Positions 11,771-26,507 of a DNA stretch of 64,000 bases are shown piece after piece. This DNA is from Poecilobothrus nobilitatus (taxonomy: Eukaryota > Arthropoda > Insecta > Diptera > Dolichopodidae): assembly GCA_947095535.1 (NCBI GenBank), contig OX352774.1, positions 4,092,001 through 4,156,000 on the forward strand. Direction: 5' to 3'. The notes below the pieces were generated by a model. That model was given only the letters and a program-made list of their open reading frames with translations, had not been told where the DNA came from and did not search any database. How positions within the stretch are numbered: the stretch's first letter is position 1; every line of letters begins with the position of its first letter. The position numbers were made by a program, and so were the translations under genes.

Positions 11771-13494
11771 AGTATAGTTATTATGAATCGGTTGTTTTAT
11801 TCGGAATATAGTTGTTTAGAGTTTTAACTATTGTATGTTAAATAAAGAGGTTGTCAACATTTTTCTTATACCCTCACATAAATGTGTTATTTCTGAATAG
11901 AGATCAATTACATATTTACGACTCATCTCATACCATACTACTTGTGACTGAAACACTTTATGTTATTGATGGCCTTCCTGGTAAATTTCTTTTTTGTTTA
12001 TTGAATATGTACGAAATTGTATCAAACTATCAAATGCTCAAAAATCTTGCTTGTTTTTTTCTCTAATTATTTAAATAATTTAAAAATATCTACTCAAATT
12101 GATAATGATGCCAATGTTATTTAATAGTTAAACTATAATAATTAAAATACCTTATTTTAAACTGGCTTTTATTATATTTGGTTACTTATTAGAGTTATGT
12201 TTAAATCTCTTTTTTGTGCTAAATTACCTTCAGTAGGTTTTTGTCTTTTTTTTTTTTTTTGCTACAATTTTCAAGGCCAAAAATTTTGCCAACCATAGCA
12301 ACTTTTTAATCCTCATTTTTAATTTTTTTGTTTTTATTATTTCACCCAAAAATACGATCTCTTTTATATCTAGCAATGATTTTTATATACAGGTAGTCAT
12401 AGTACGCACATAAATAAAAAAAATTCGGATTCCAAATTTAAGTACTGTGGCATTAAATTTTATAATTCCATTAATTTTGTTATAATTTTGTTACAATTTG
12501 ACAGGTTTAATGTTTTAAAAAATTGATTTTATAAAAAAAAACAAAATAAGGCAAAACTAATCCCATAAAAAACAAATAAATTAAAAAAACATTGAACTGC
12601 GAATTATTTCAAAAAAAAACTATTTGTAAATGAATTTTAACAGAACACCCACTGTTCATTTTATGATTCTTAAAAAAACAGAAACAAAAAAAAAATGAAC
12701 TAAATCATTTCTAATAAATTTAAAATTTTTTGGTATTAAAAAGCTCACAACTTAAAATAATATTTCTCGATCATATTGTCAAGGTGAATATTACGTCAGG
12801 TGTGATATAGGCTTTTTTCTCCCCTTCTATATATATGTATATATTTATTATAATATTAAGTTACCATATAATAATAATGTAAAAAATATTACAATTAATT
12901 AAATTTAATATTTATCATTAAGTTAATATCATAATAAAAAATAGCAACTGGTTGACAAACCACCATTCCATTCATATATTCACCCACTCTACCTATACTT
13001 TTTTCTTTTTTTTTTTTTTTTATTCTAATAACTTCGCAATAGTTTTTACTTGATTTCTTACCCCATGTTAAAATAAAAAAAAAAAAAAAAAAAAAAATCG
13101 ATTGAGTCTAATGACATCACTTTAACCAGCTTTAACTATCATTTAAATAATATTAACTAAAAGTGTATGTAAGTATGTGTGATTAGAAAAGACAACAAAA
13201 ATTTTTCCATCAAACATTTCAATTGAAAATGTTGTCGATTTTTGCTGACGAAGTTCAAGGCTATCATAGCATAAATCTAGCTTTTTTTTATTTTTATTTT
13301 TTCTCTTTTTTTTTTTTTTTGTTAAAAATTTTCTACTATTAGTAATTGTTACTGTTTGTCTGTTTGTTTGTTGTTAAATGTTTTTGTTTTGTTGGAAAAG
13401 TTTTATTGTTGCCAAAGTTGATATGTTAAAAGTTTTATTATTCTTCTTATTTTTTTTGTGTCTAAATTTAAATTTAAAGAATACATACATATAT

Positions 13495-13516
13495 ATGTAT
13501 GTATGTATGTATGTAT
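13495..13516. repeat. (GTAT)n microsatellite
   Basis: About five tandem GTAT units running into TATATT. Confidence 0.8.
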
Positions 13517-13713
13517 ATTTTGATTGTGAAGCTGTGTATATTATAATGGACAAATGAATTGTTGTCATAAAATATATAATTTAATATTTAATCGGTATTT
13601 TTTTTTTATTTTGTTTGATAGATGAATGAATTAATTATTATAATAAAAAAAAAAAAAAATAAAAAACAGTGCCCACTTTTTAATTTATTTTAATTAAGTT
13701 TTTATTGTCTAAA

Positions 13714-13733
13714 TTCTTCTTCTTCTTCTTCTT
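13714..13733. repeat. (TTC)n microsatellite
   Basis: Six TTC units followed by a T run. Confidence 0.8.
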
Positions 13734-14442
13734 TTTTGTTTTTTGTTCACTTATTTTTGTTTGTCATATTAATGGTTCTATAAATATTAAATAATATATT
13801 TAATGATTTTTATTTTTATTTATATGTATACACTATACATATACATATATATGTGTTATTACTTTTTATTAATACATAGTAATTTATTATTATAGTTTTT
13901 AAAATGTTATTTTTAAGGTTTGCCAGATTTGGAAAGTAAAATAGTTATAGATAAGATAAAAAGAAAAAAAAAAAAAAAAATGAATTGGGTTTTTTTACTG
14001 AAATACATACCTACATATATAAAATTAAGAAATACTTCTAAATATAATGGGTGGTTTAATTAAAGATTTTGTTAATTTTCTATTATTCAATTAAATTAAT
14101 GGGACAAAATTAAAATTAAATGTTAAATTCTTATTACATATTTACATATTGTATATATGAATGTGCAAATAAATGTATATTAATATTGCCAAAAGATTAT
14201 GGGCAATTTTTGTATACAATACAAGGTTATCTATAATGATATTGCCAAAATTCATTAATTTATGTTTAAAATATTGGCTGGAGTTTATTTTTTTTTTTTT
14301 TTGTTGTAAATAATTTGATTTTATATATGTATACTGTATATATGAGGTATTCAGTTTAGTATATAATTAGACACCTGTGTATTACACAGTACTAAAATAA
14401 TTCTTAAATGCAATTTTATTTATACACATTTCTTTTAGTTTT

Positions 14443-15288
14443 TATACCCGTATGAACTATGTTCAAGGGTATAATAAATTTGCTATTACATTTGTGACAA
14501 CTTAAAGGAGTCGAGCTAGATGTAGTGTCAAAGGTATGGATCGACTCAGAATCGAATTCAAAGTCGATTAAACCATGTACGTCCGTCCGTCCATCCGTAC
14601 GATAACTCAAAAAATAAAGGAGCTAGGAGACTGAAATTTTTTTTACGTCATTTTTGCAAAATTGTTAGTTTTGCTATTTAAATCCAGCATGTTCGGCTGC
14701 CGGGTTCGAGTAGTTGCCATACAAATTCTTTCTTTATATGGAAATAGTTAACTCAGTATCTATTCAAGCTAGGTATCTGGAATTTTGCAAATGATGATCG
14801 AGTTTTATGACAACAACTTCTATAAAATTTGGTTCTGCAGATTGAACATGTTCGGGTAGCTGCCATAAAACTTCTCTTTTTAAATGAAAATAACTCAGTG
14901 TCTATTGAAGCTAGGTATCTGAAATTTAGTGAAGAGATGTTGAGTTACATGTCAAAAACGTTTGTAAAATTTAATTGGTCTAAAGCAGGCGGTTAAGACT
15001 TCTTGCACCTCTTATGGAACTTAATGAAGCTATAGGCGTCTAAAATTTTATAAATGATGATCAAATTTTATGACAACAACTTCTGCAAAATTTGGTTGTG
15101 CTTGTGCAATAGATACGGGTAACTGTCATACAACTCTACAATTTACATAAATATATCTTTGTAGTTATTAGTTAACGTCGGTACTAAAACATCTGAAAGT
15201 TTTGAAAAGATGGTCAAGTTTTACAGAAACAGGGTATATTACGGTCATACGGGTATCCCAGAATTGACACAGTCTATTCTACTACACG
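14443..15288 (+). mobile_element. DINE-1-like (Helentron-derived, HINE) non-autonomous element
   Basis: The 5' end is a short fold-back, TATACCC (14443-14449) facing GGGTATA (14467-14473). A 12-bp subterminal inverted repeat ATACCCGTATGA (14444-14455) is matched exactly by TCATACGGGTAT (15245-15256). A GTCCGTCCGTCC tract (14581-14597) follows the 5' end. After the 3' subterminal repeat comes AGAATTGACACAGTC and then a tail ending in CACGTTTTT, corresponding to the 3' hairpin-plus-tail of the elements at 19180, 32059 and 35979. The interior holds three degenerate units of about 125-145 bp (near 14760, 14902 and 15028, each with 'GAAGCTAGGTATCTG'-like text). This order matches Drosophila DINE-1 as I remember it. 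It has no coding capacity and is more diverged than the three 1.6-kb copies. Confidence 0.75.
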
Positions 15289-15479
15289 TTTTTTTAAAAA
15301 TATTTTTGTGCTAATTGTACTAACTAATTGTATAGGGTGCGTGTTTTAAAAATAGGTTCTATGAAATCCTATACTATAAATTAAAATTAACCTCATTATT
15401 AAAGTTAAAGTTATTAAAGTTAATTTGCAACAATGATATGTATATGCAAATTATTGTTAATTTTATTTTGTATGTAATC

Positions 15480-15868
15480 GTTTTTACTTTAAGAAAAACA
15501 ATTTTCACTTTAAGTGCAAATTTTCATTTTTAAGTGTAAATATTTTCTGTTTTAAATGCAAGTTTTTCTATTTACGTAATGTATTTATTACTTATTTATA
15601 TATATATATATTATATTGTTTATTTTTCAGACAGAGTACATTTTAGATATTATGTACATAAGTTTTTTTTTTTTTTAAACTTATTAATTAGGACAAAACT
15701 TTTATTAAAATATGGTCCAATTAATAAGTAAATTTCACTTTAAACTAATTATAGTTCTATAAAGAAAACAAAAATGCTTGTACATATATAATTAAAAAGG
15801 ATACCTTGCATTTAAAAAGAAAATGCTTGTTCTTAAATTGGAAATACTTTTTCTTAAAGTAAAAAAGG
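15480..15868. mobile_element. Short TIR element, same family as 9682-10788
   Basis: The ends at 15480-15565 and 15790-15868 are inverted copies of each other. Both start with TTTTTACTTTAAGAAAAA-like text and contain the TTTAAATGCAAG sub-repeat. The interior is about 220 bp of AT-rich sequence. The terminal motif and sub-repeat match the larger element at 9682-10788, so these are two members of one non-autonomous family. No target duplication was identified and nothing is coded. Confidence 0.6.
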
Positions 15869-18800
15869 TATATAGATTGAATTTTAACTATTCAAATTAT
15901 TGTTATCTATGGTAGTTTATTTTATTTTACATAATGTGTGTTTGTTTTTATTTATATTAATTTTAACTTGTAACAAAGTGACATTCATTATTTAGAATAC
16001 AAAACATACTCTAACTAATGTCGAAAATAATTTTTTTTTTTAAATATTGCCTGTAGTATAATGAATATACTATTAAAAGATGGATATTAATAATAATAGA
16101 TGGTAAAATATTGTCATTATAATATGCTTGTCTTGAACACAAAAGCTTTATTTAGCAAATTTATCGAGTCTAAACGTAAAATTTTAATTTTAAAGTCTAA
16201 ACGTTTCTTGTGTAACTGAATGTATTTTAAATAAATTTTGCAAATATTTTCGAATTGGGGACGCGAAAATGATTCTTCCATTTCATAAAAATTTTTTTAT
16301 TGTACAATGTATATGTTTTGGACTTTAGCCAATTTTCAAATAAAAATTTGAAAAAAAAAAAAACAAACCTAAATAAATAAAAAAATTATTTTTTTATAAT
16401 TCTCCATTTTTAAATAAATCTGGTAAGCTCTGCAATTTATTTTTCAGTATAGTATTTATACCTTAACAACGTTAACAAATTTAATTCGTCATATATTCAG
16501 ATTCACGTTTCTTTTCATGCCTATTTATTTTTCAATAATTGCCTATTTATGCAAGCTCTCTAAAGTAGCTTTTTTTTTTATTTTTGTCATTTAAAACATT
16601 CTAATGGTGGGTTATGATTTTATGGTTATATAGTAATTTATTTTTGATATTGTGTGTAGATTTATTAAAATAAGTTGCACCTATTAAAAATATTTATACC
16701 AGAATACATTTTCGACTTCTAAGGGGTTTTTGTTTTAATGTAAACCACATTCGATACTTATTCAGCTAATTTAAAAAGCTAAAAAATAAAATCTCAAATG
16801 TCAGTATAAGTAAAATATTTTTTCTAATTACAATACAAGTGAAAATGTATCATCAAATGATGTATGATTAATGATGATAAATTTGTGATTCTGATGAGTA
16901 GAGGAAAATGTTCAAATTTAAATTGGCACATTATGCGGGCCCTCCTATGCTCATTTTCTAGCGATTTTTTTTTTTGTAGTAACTGACGGTCTCAGTTAAT
17001 GTTAGTTATGTAAATTAATTGATACGGTGTAACATTGTAATTTTTTTTTATTATTAATAATTAAAATTGCGATTTCCAGCAGGTGTTTTTTTTTAAAGCT
17101 TTGTATGTGTGTGTACCTGGTTCAACTGATAAGCAAGTTTTTTTTTTTCATTTTTGTTATTATTTTTCTAAAAATCTTTTGTTTCTTTTTTTCTGCTTTA
17201 AATTAGTTTTGTTCCATTAAATTTTTTTTCTAGCCGCATAACTCATCGAACATTAAAAAAGTGTTAAATATGTAGTTGTGTGTGTGTGATGTGTGATGTG
17301 TAAAAAATCTCATTAGTGATTAATATTTTTTTTTTAGTTTTTAAAAGTTATTTCAGTTATATTTTTTATGATTAGAGATGAAAAAATCGAGATTAAAATT
17401 AATTAGTCAGATTTATGAGTTTTTGTCTTAATTTTTAATATTAAATAAATGATTTTATTTTATAAATGTATAGTTTTTATTTTATTTTTATTGATTTTTA
17501 TTGATTTTTAATTATTGTGTTTATTTGATGGTTCAGGTTTTTATAGTATTAAAAAGCTACTAATTTCAAATATTTTTATTTTATATGACTAAAAATACAT
17601 GCATGTAACTAAATTAAAAAAAATTTGAAATTTACCTTGTAACTATAAAAATTTTACATAACTGGATGTCTATGGAATTTTAAACATTTCCTGGCTGTTT
17701 AGGTATTCGTACTATGATGTAAAGAAAAAAACGATCTTATTGCAATAACTTCCCTGAATCAGAACAATTATTTTGAATATACATATTTAATAGTGTATTT
17801 ATTTAAATGTTTTTAAAATTGATTTACTTATTTAAAAAATACGATTTTAAGGTGCACAATTTTAAAAGAATATTTGAAAGTTTAACGAATTAAACTCTAA
17901 AATGATTTTGTTTTTCCTTTTCACTCCCAAAGTAGCATGGTGCATTTACATATTTGACTAAGCTTCAGTTTCTTGAATCATTATGTTCACTAAGCTGCTG
18001 ATTACTCGGCTGTAGCTATTGTACAAGACTATGTATTGCAATTTTCTTTATTTCTACGTCATCTATCATGTTATACTTGAATTATTATGATATAATGTAA
18101 ACAAAATATTAAATATAACTATATTATATTATTTTTTATTATTTATATGACCCATAACCCAGTCGTTTGAACCTGAAACCTTTCGTATGAAACTATTACA
18201 CCTGCATTGGCTGCATATCGTTGTCTTGTATACCTTAATATGCTAATAAATTAATATGCCTTGTATAACATGTCTCGTAATATTTTATTAAAAGGATTAA
18301 ATTGAATGGCGTAACTTTAAGAAATGCGTTAGTAAATTGTGTATGCTAATCTCTAAGGATGAGGAATGCATGATAATCTGAGATAACATCGCATTAGAAC
18401 ACATTTCACAATTTAAAATGTTCAATAAAATTCTATTTAAAAATTCAGTTGAATTGTGCTAAAATTTACTAAAAAGTTCAGTTTTAAAAATAAATAACAA
18501 AACAAAAGTAAGATTTATAACTGAATTTTATAAAGATTAAAAATTAAGTAATAATGACAGATTTGAAATAATATCCTGCATATGAGAATTTTTGAATTTA
18601 AATCTTTGTGTTAACACAATTATTACCTGTATTTCTTAACATCCGATTTGTTTTTTTTTATCATTTTCTGGTTATAAATCTAACAAAGATATAGAACTAT
18701 AAATATTTTTATGTTCCACTGTTCTATTAAATATTTTGTATCTCATACTCTTTCTAATTTTAAACATTATTTTTATTCATAACAATAAAAATTAGATTAA

Positions 18801-19179
18801 AATTAATTATTCTGCCAAAAAAACAAAAAAAAAATAATATAAAAATTAAAAATACTATAACATATTTTAGTTTATATCTGACACAAATCTGTTGAACAAA
18901 TCAGAGCAAATGTTTTGAACACTTTTTTTTTTTATCTTTGTTCTTTAGAGAGAGCTGAAAAGTTGTTTTTTCCCAAAAATTTCCCAAAAAAGAAAATAAA
19001 ATCATCTGCCCATTTTTTTTTATGTCTATTTTTATAAAGAAAAACCACAAAATGAACTGTCGCGTGCCATTGATTTTTTCCCAAAGAAAAAAATGTAGGT
19101 ATGTATATAAATAAAAATGATATTTTTAAATTTTAATAAAAGAAAATAATAAGTATATTCAAAATGAAAAATACAAAAA
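15869..19179. other. AT-rich non-coding DNA, nothing recognised
   Basis: No domain-bearing frame, RNA gene or repeat with ends was found. Homopolymer tracts are frequent. Confidence 0.5.
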
Positions 19180-20760
19180 AACGAGGAAGAATACAGTTGA
19201 CTTTGTCAACTCTTAGATACCCGTACGAACCGTTAGTATGTTCACAGCCTGTCACTCTGCTTACAATATTATTTTTTTAATATTTTAGTATTTTAAAATA
19301 ATTTGGGTGAATTTTATAATTTCTAGTACTATGGGTTGTACATATATTCAAACTATATGTTTATATGTACATTCTTCAAAAGCAGATTCTAACCTTCCAC
19401 ATAACGATTATCAATCCAAAACTTTTTCAAATATTCTATAGTACCATTTAATACTAAGCGGTAAATGTATATTAAATTTACTTAGTACAAAATAGTAAAT
19501 ATAATTTTAAATATTATATTATATTATATTTAAATATTCCATTGACAGAATAATTTCTTATAAGTACAATAAAATACATATATGTATGTAAATACGGCGC
19601 TATATAATATACATATATACTCTTATCATTCACTCACTAGTGGCATATACGATATGTAAATAAACATGATATTATATAAGTATGTATATCAATATCATAT
19701 AAATAAAAATTCTTCAAGCAACCGTTATGTTGTTTATTTATTTGCATTTTTATGTACTACGCATTATATCCTCAACAATTTCAAATTATCGAGTAAAACA
19801 AAATGCAAAAAAATCGTTAAAGAAATTTGTTAGAAAATTTGAAAAAATCAAGTAACTCTTCCGTCAATTATAAAGTAACCCTATATTATTAAAAAAAGTT
19901 GTTAACAGAAACAAAAGTATAATGTTGAAGCTTTAATTTTTGTGTATTACTTCAAAAAAATTTTAACAGGTGTTCAAGTTACAGGTGTTTAAAAATAGGA
20001 AATTTTCAGTTTTTGACCCCTTACAGCTCCTAAACGGAGGGTGATACAAAAAAAATTTCTGAAATGACTCATACTTATTTTCAAAGATCTAACTTCTGTC
20101 AAAATTTCAAGTTTTCAACTTAAACCGTTTAGAAGATAGAAGGGTTAAAGGATTTTGCAAAATTTGAGTTTCGCATAACGGTAAATTAAGACACCGTATG
20201 CCACAAATATATATTTATTGTATATATATTTTTAAATCTAATAAAAGTAGTAACCGTTTGGCGTTTTCAAAATGAAGATATACCTTATACAACTTGTGCT
20301 ATAACAATTTAAATATAGAGCTTTTTTGAACCTTTGGGGAGCTGTAGCTCCGTAACGGGTGGGGGTAAAAAAAAAAGTTATTAAAAATAAAATTAATATT
20401 TTTGTGAGATCTATCAGTAGTTAAAATTTCATAGCTCTATTGCAAAAAAAATGTGGGGATCTAAAAGTTAGGTGTTCGAGAGCCACCCTAATCCAAGCGT
20501 GGTCCAAACTCAACCAAAAAAAATAGGGAACCTACAAATTACTCCCAAAATATTTTGTGTAAATTTCAAGATTCTAGCTTTCTTAGTTTTTGAGCTAGCG
20601 TGCTGACGGACGGACGGACGGACGGACGGACATGGCTCAAAAGTCTTAGAATTTTTTTCTGATCCGATCCATACCTTTGAAGGTATATCTAGCTCGCTTA
20701 TTTCGAGGTGTTACAAACGGAGGAGTAATTTTATTATACCCGATCCTATCGTACGGGTAT
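19180..20760 (-). mobile_element. DINE-1-like (HINE) element, copy 1, about 1.58 kb
   Basis: This is a full-length copy read on the minus strand, 5' end at 20760. Subterminal inverted repeats ATACCCGTACGA are exact (19217-19228 and 20749-20760). The 5' end folds back as TATACCC/GGGTATA. A GTCC tetranucleotide array lies 130-160 bp inside the 5' end (20605-20630). At the 3' end, beyond the subterminal repeat, a 7-bp hairpin AGTTGAC-TTT-GTCAACT (19195-19211) is followed by a tail ending in CCTCGTT. No flanking duplication is seen, as expected for Helentron-type insertion. Two related internal blocks, 'TACAGCTCCTAAACGG' and 'GTAGCTCCGTAACGG', show a duplicated core. There is no protein-coding frame. 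It is nearly identical to copies at 32059 and 35979. Confidence 0.85.
20605..20630. repeat. (GGAC)n tract inside DINE-1-like element
   Basis: About six GGAC units. The same array sits at 33464-33487 (interrupted) and 37408-37433, always at the same place in the element. Its length differs among copies. Confidence 0.9.
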
Positions 20761-23700
20761 AAAAAAATTAAAAGATACTTTACTTGTAAGATATTTTTTT
20801 CTTAGGAAATAAAAGTTTTTACCAAGAAAATTTACAAAACGAATTTAAATACAGATTATTATTAAAATATTAAAGACAGGCTAAAGAATTTTGAAAATTT
20901 CCATTTTCATTTTATATATTAGTACTTACTTAGAGAAGTCCATATGTCTATAATGAAAAGTGCGGGTTTCATTTTATTTTTTTTTTGGAAATTAAAGACA
21001 TTTCTACTCTGTAGGTGATTTCAGTCCAAAATTAAATATTTTAAAGAATTTATCAACTTATAAGAAATTTAATGGAGAAAATAATCAAATTATGACTACA
21101 TAAGTATATTTAAGATTTCTATATAAGAATAATTTAATAAAATTGATCAATATGTATTGGAATGACCATTCTCCAATATAATTTCCATATTATATTTCCG
21201 AATAATAAAAATTTAATTCCGGATTCAAAAAATTCCAGAAAGAACTTAGAAATAATTTTAATGATTTAATCAGTTAATTTCAAACCCGTATACCTAAAGA
21301 TATTTAATAACAGATATGTGTATAATATTTTTTTTTGTATATATGAATGTATAGATATTTATGTACTTTATCAGTAAATAAACATTTTTAGTAAATAATA
21401 ATATGTGCATATATATATAGGTATAGTTTTTTTTTTTCTCAAAAAATAATTATTGGTTTTTTATTAAGATATCGAAATTAATCTTGAAAACTTCATTTAA
21501 AAGTCAAGAAAAAAGAAAAAAAAAATCTATAAAAAACTGGTCATCATAATTTTTAAAATCAAAAAAAAAAAAAAACAAATAAGAAAAAACATAAAATTTG
21601 TCAAGAAATTCGGAAGAAATCTGCTGAAATTAAGTTTTTATTTTTGTATCTAAGATCTGATGGTGGTATGATTGGTGTACCACATCATCAAAATTAACCA
21701 ACTAACCGACAAAAAAAAAAGCTAAGGTGATTTTTTTTTTTATACATGTACCTATATGTATGTATATAAAAACCATTAATTTAACCCATCAGATTAATTT
21801 AAATAAATGCCGGTAAAAATGAATTCGATTTGAATTTTAATATTTGAGAATAAAAAAAAATAAAAATAAAAGAAAAGTAAAATAAGCAATTTGTTTTTCT
21901 ACAATATATTCTAGGAATTAAAAAGAATTATAGAATTAGTATACTAATTAGTTAATCGTATATATATATGTGCAAATATACGAGTATAATATTTTTTAAA
22001 TGAACTTTTGTTTGTATGAATACTTTTTTGAAATTCGCAAAGATTAAAAATGATTAAAAACTTTAGTATTTAATTTAATGTCCAATTAAGTTAATCATAT
22101 TCATATGTACAGATATAACGTTCTATTAGTTGTTAACATACTATCTATTCTTCTTTTTTTTATATTTGATATACTTGCATACTGGGTACGTATATACATA
22201 TAAATAAATTTATTAGTCGTATTTTATTTAATTAATTTCCGGTGTAATTGTCATCTATTGAAGTAATCATTTAACTATACTATTAATTCCATTCAAGGCT
22301 TTTGAAACTTAATAATAATTATGTTAGAAATTTTATTGTTATTTAAATAGTCTTTTTTTACTATTAAATTTAAAAATATTAAGATAATCCTAAAATTGTT
22401 AAAAAATGATTGAAAGATATTTAGATTTTCAGATTTGTATTTAAAAAGATTTTGTCAGCTGTATTTGATCTTTTCTTTAAATTTTATCCGTTTAGGTCAT
22501 TCGTTTGTACGTGGACCTTCATGATTCAAATTGTTTATTTAATATTTTTGTCAATTCTTATCGGACCATAAATGTGTATATTGTATTTATTTAAATACTC
22601 TGAACATGTTTTGTTGTCATACCGTATCGGATAATCAGGAAAGTTTATCTAATATAAAAAGCATATTTCATAATTGTTTCTCCTCTGTGCTTTGGTACAC
22701 CGTATATTCGATTGAAATCAAATTTCGATTTCAGGAATATTCCTCTGAGCTTGAAAAAGATGAAATACAATTTTAGTTTTGGGATCGTTAACCTGTTTCG
22801 GCATTAAGTATAGATTTAACGTTTTTCGGTTTACTTGGGGGGTAAACAGGGGTTCGAACGATTTATTTCAAACTTTGTACATTGTGGTTCTATGCCAAAA
22901 TGAATTCGATGTGGGAGCAAAGTTTTTAGAACCATTAACCCGTTGTAATACATGATCTTTTCATAGATTTTTTCATTATTTCGCTCTCAATTCTAAATGC
23001 TTTGACCGATTAACTTAAAAATTCTTAGAAGTAATCCTCTTTGCCAAGCACATTGTATGAACAATATTGAAATCTCTCAAGGTATTTTCTGATGTCCATT
23101 CTATTTTTAAAATTTAAAAAAAGTTGCTATGATAGTGTTAATATAAAAGAAATCATTATTAGACAACTTTTATTAAATACGAATATGTATATTACTTTAA
23201 AAAGAAAATTTTTACTTGAATCTAATTGTAATATTTTAGTTAAAGTTTTTAAAACAATTTTTCACATTAAATAAAAACTACAACAAAATGTTAGCTATAC
23301 CAATAATTGCTACCATTGTGAATTCAACTTAATTTTTTCTAAAAATCTTTATTTTATTCTAAAAAGTCTAGACGAATAATCAATCGAAACAAAATAATGT
23401 ATTTTTATTTTAATTGTATTAAAAAAAAAAATGTTGTCCTATTTTAATCGCTGTCAATTTTAATTGAACCCCCAACTAAAATATAATCAAAACAAAATAA
23501 AATAAATAAAAACTGTTGCCTACTTTTTCATATGTTTTTTGTAGTTTTTTTTTTTCAATTAAACCATAACATTGTTGTAACACCTTTCCAATTCGTTCAA
23601 TTTATGGAAATTCCAAATGATCTCCAAATACGGACATCGTATAAATGGTGACCATTTTACCGTTATAGCTCAATAATAAACTGAGAATTTTTCAATTTTT

Positions 23701-26507
23701 TTTTTTTTTTACTATTGAACTGAGAGTACAAAAACCGAATATTTTTGATTGTTATTTTCTTTAATTTCTTTTTTTTTTTTTTTACAAAATAAAAGAAAAA
23801 AAACCTCTAGATACATTGAATCCGCATTATAAATCTATCTTGCAAAAATTTTATTTTTATATTCTTGTTTTTATTTTATACAAATCACAAATCCAGCTTA
23901 TGGGACTCACCTTGAAGTTTTTTTTACTTGGGTATAGGAAAAACAAAAATATATTTTTATGTATTAGGTACAAATAAAATGAAATAAATTATTAACAGTT
24001 TATTGGTGAAATGTTAATAATAGTATTAAAAAATAAAACAAACTATAAATATAAAAATAAAAATAAAAATAACGAAATTCTTCTCTTAATGCATTTACTT
24101 AAATATAGAGGTCGGTTTTTAATGTATAAAAGAAAAAAAGAATAAGAATTCTTACTGAGGGGAGTTGCAAAAATTTTTTTTTGTTGTTGTTATAGTTGTT
24201 TTGTTGAAGCATTATTGGACTTTGCTTTTAATGCGAATTTGAAAAACAAAAAAAAATTCCTATCTAATTCATAAATATTCATAAATTTCACCTTAAAGGC
24301 TTTGCAATTTCGTTATTTTATTTATTTATTATACTTAGAAAGCTTTCAAGCATAATTTAATAGATAGAGTTACCAAATGTTACCGATTTGTAAAAGTGAA
24401 GGTATATTATTTTATACTTGTCTTTAACAAAATAAAAAATAATTAAAGTTAATGTACAAAATTATGTCAATCTGAAATTTCATGATAGTTGAAGAAGCAC
24501 CAAATCCCATTAAATATCAAAAGAAAGGTCTGCTTTACTATGCTTTACATTTTTTTAGAATTTTACAATGTAAGTATTTTGTATCAGCGCTGTGACTTTT
24601 TTGTTGTATACGTCAGATATGTAGTTTGGGGTTACTGGTTAAATGATACTAGTTGTTAACTATTTTGTGACCATCCAAAATTATCCATGGTGTTAAACTA
24701 TGTTATCTTATAACACTATTTTTTGCTCAAAATCACTTGCCGTGGCACAATTTTTTTTCAGTTTATTCGTACGATTCTTATTAGGTATTCATAATTGTAG
24801 CTACAATTTATCTTTGATGATTTTTATATGTATGATGATATTGTCTTGTACAATTTTTAAAATAACCCGATTTTAATTTGTTAGATATATAAGTTAGATG
24901 CTGACATTTTATTCATGGGGAGATTATCTTTCCACTTATTTTCTCAATATTAATGTTTTATTTTTTCAGTAATTTGTTTAAGAATTTGGTAAGAAGTATT
25001 TAGAACTTCCCAATACATTTCTCCCGCTTTGAACCATTTATGATTCATTTCAATTATCATCATATCATTTCAATATGCATCGAATTGGCATAGGCATTGA
25101 AACTTCTATTTGCTTTTTAATTTTAAAGATAGACCTCCAGACATATTATATGTAAACTATAGCCATTTTTAATATGTCCTGTTTTTTAATTAAGCACATC
25201 AGGTAAGTTTAATGTTATGTCCGAATCAAACTATTACTTATTGTTCAATAATAATATGTCAAAGTTTATATTGTTGTTCTTAATTTTTTTTTCTTAACTG
25301 CTATGAATGTGACAGCTATTAAATTATTGGAATAATAATTGCAAATGACTTTACGCTAACGTTAAAGTTTTTTGCCTAAAGTTGTGTCTTTATAGAATAG
25401 ATAATAATGCGTTGATTTATAATAACTATACGATTATAAATCTTCGTACATTTTAATTTAAATTCTTTTCAGTATGATTAAAAAGCTTTCAGAAGGTTAT
25501 GTATATCAATCAATTTTATCGATTTTATGTTGGAAACTCAGATATTCTGTGATATAAATTTTTGATTATTATATAGATTTATTTTTTGTTTTAATAAAAT
25601 ATTTTAACAGGACAGCAATAGTTATTGAAATAGATAATATTAGACTTTATAATAGATAAAATTAAATTTATGAAATTGAAATTAATAGAAATAAAAAAAC
25701 AAAAATAAGTCCCTCGATACGATTAAATAAAAGGTGCGTTTTTTATTAGAACTCCATAAAATTGTCGTATCGTTCATTTAATTTTTTGAATTAATTTTAA
25801 AATTTATAGCCATAACCGTTATATATAGTTCTACAATATTATTTAAATGTATAAATTTAGTGATAGAATTATTAAATACATATATTTTTAAAACTCAAAT
25901 TTTCCACTATATATACATAAATTTGTGTTTTTGATTTTCATTTCGATTTTTAAAAATTATATTATTTCGATTTCGATTATTAGATTTATATTAAATATTA
26001 TCTTTCATTATTTTCTATTGCAACATTCAATTAAATTATTTTACATAAATTTTTCAAAACTTCACTGCCTTTATGACCATAAATCAGATAGCGCGTTTAT
26101 ATTTCAATTGCAATTAGTGATTAAGAGCAATAATGATAAGAAGATAATTTTTCTCTATATGATCTTGTGTTATATGTGTATTGAATTGAAGCTTTGATAT
26201 AGATACTCTTCTTTTTAATAGAAGCAAATTCATAATTAAAAAAACGATTTCATAAATTTTTACAGCTTTATCGATGCTCTTATCGTTAATCGATGATCAA
26301 CACGATGATCTAATATAAATATTTCAATTGAAAACGTATGTGTTTAACTTTTTACGCTAAGCTTATATTGTTCTTTTATAACCCATCACAACTCCAATAT
26401 AAACGAACTCTTAGTTAATAAAGATTCCATTAATAGACGTATGTATATTTTTTTAAAAAATTATCTTTTAAAGACTTGTTTCACTTGCATATTATTTTTG
26501 TTCTTTC
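20761..26507. other. AT-rich non-coding DNA
   Basis: No gene, RNA or bounded repeat was recognised. A segment of more mixed composition at about 22480-23080 reads like an old decayed repeat but has no ends or coding motifs. The frames at 23092-23274 and 25925-26197 are low-complexity. Confidence 0.5.

Larger units (their letters stand above)
11771..14442. other. AT-rich non-coding DNA, nothing recognised
   Basis: The open frames here (11851-12066 plus, 13374-13568 minus) are short, hydrophobic and without recognised domains or splice context. The stretch contains poly-T and poly-A tracts and two simple-sequence arrays. Confidence 0.55.

Noticed and set aside
22845..22870. B-box-like GGTTCGAAC
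   Set aside because: No A box at the right distance and no T-arm stem.
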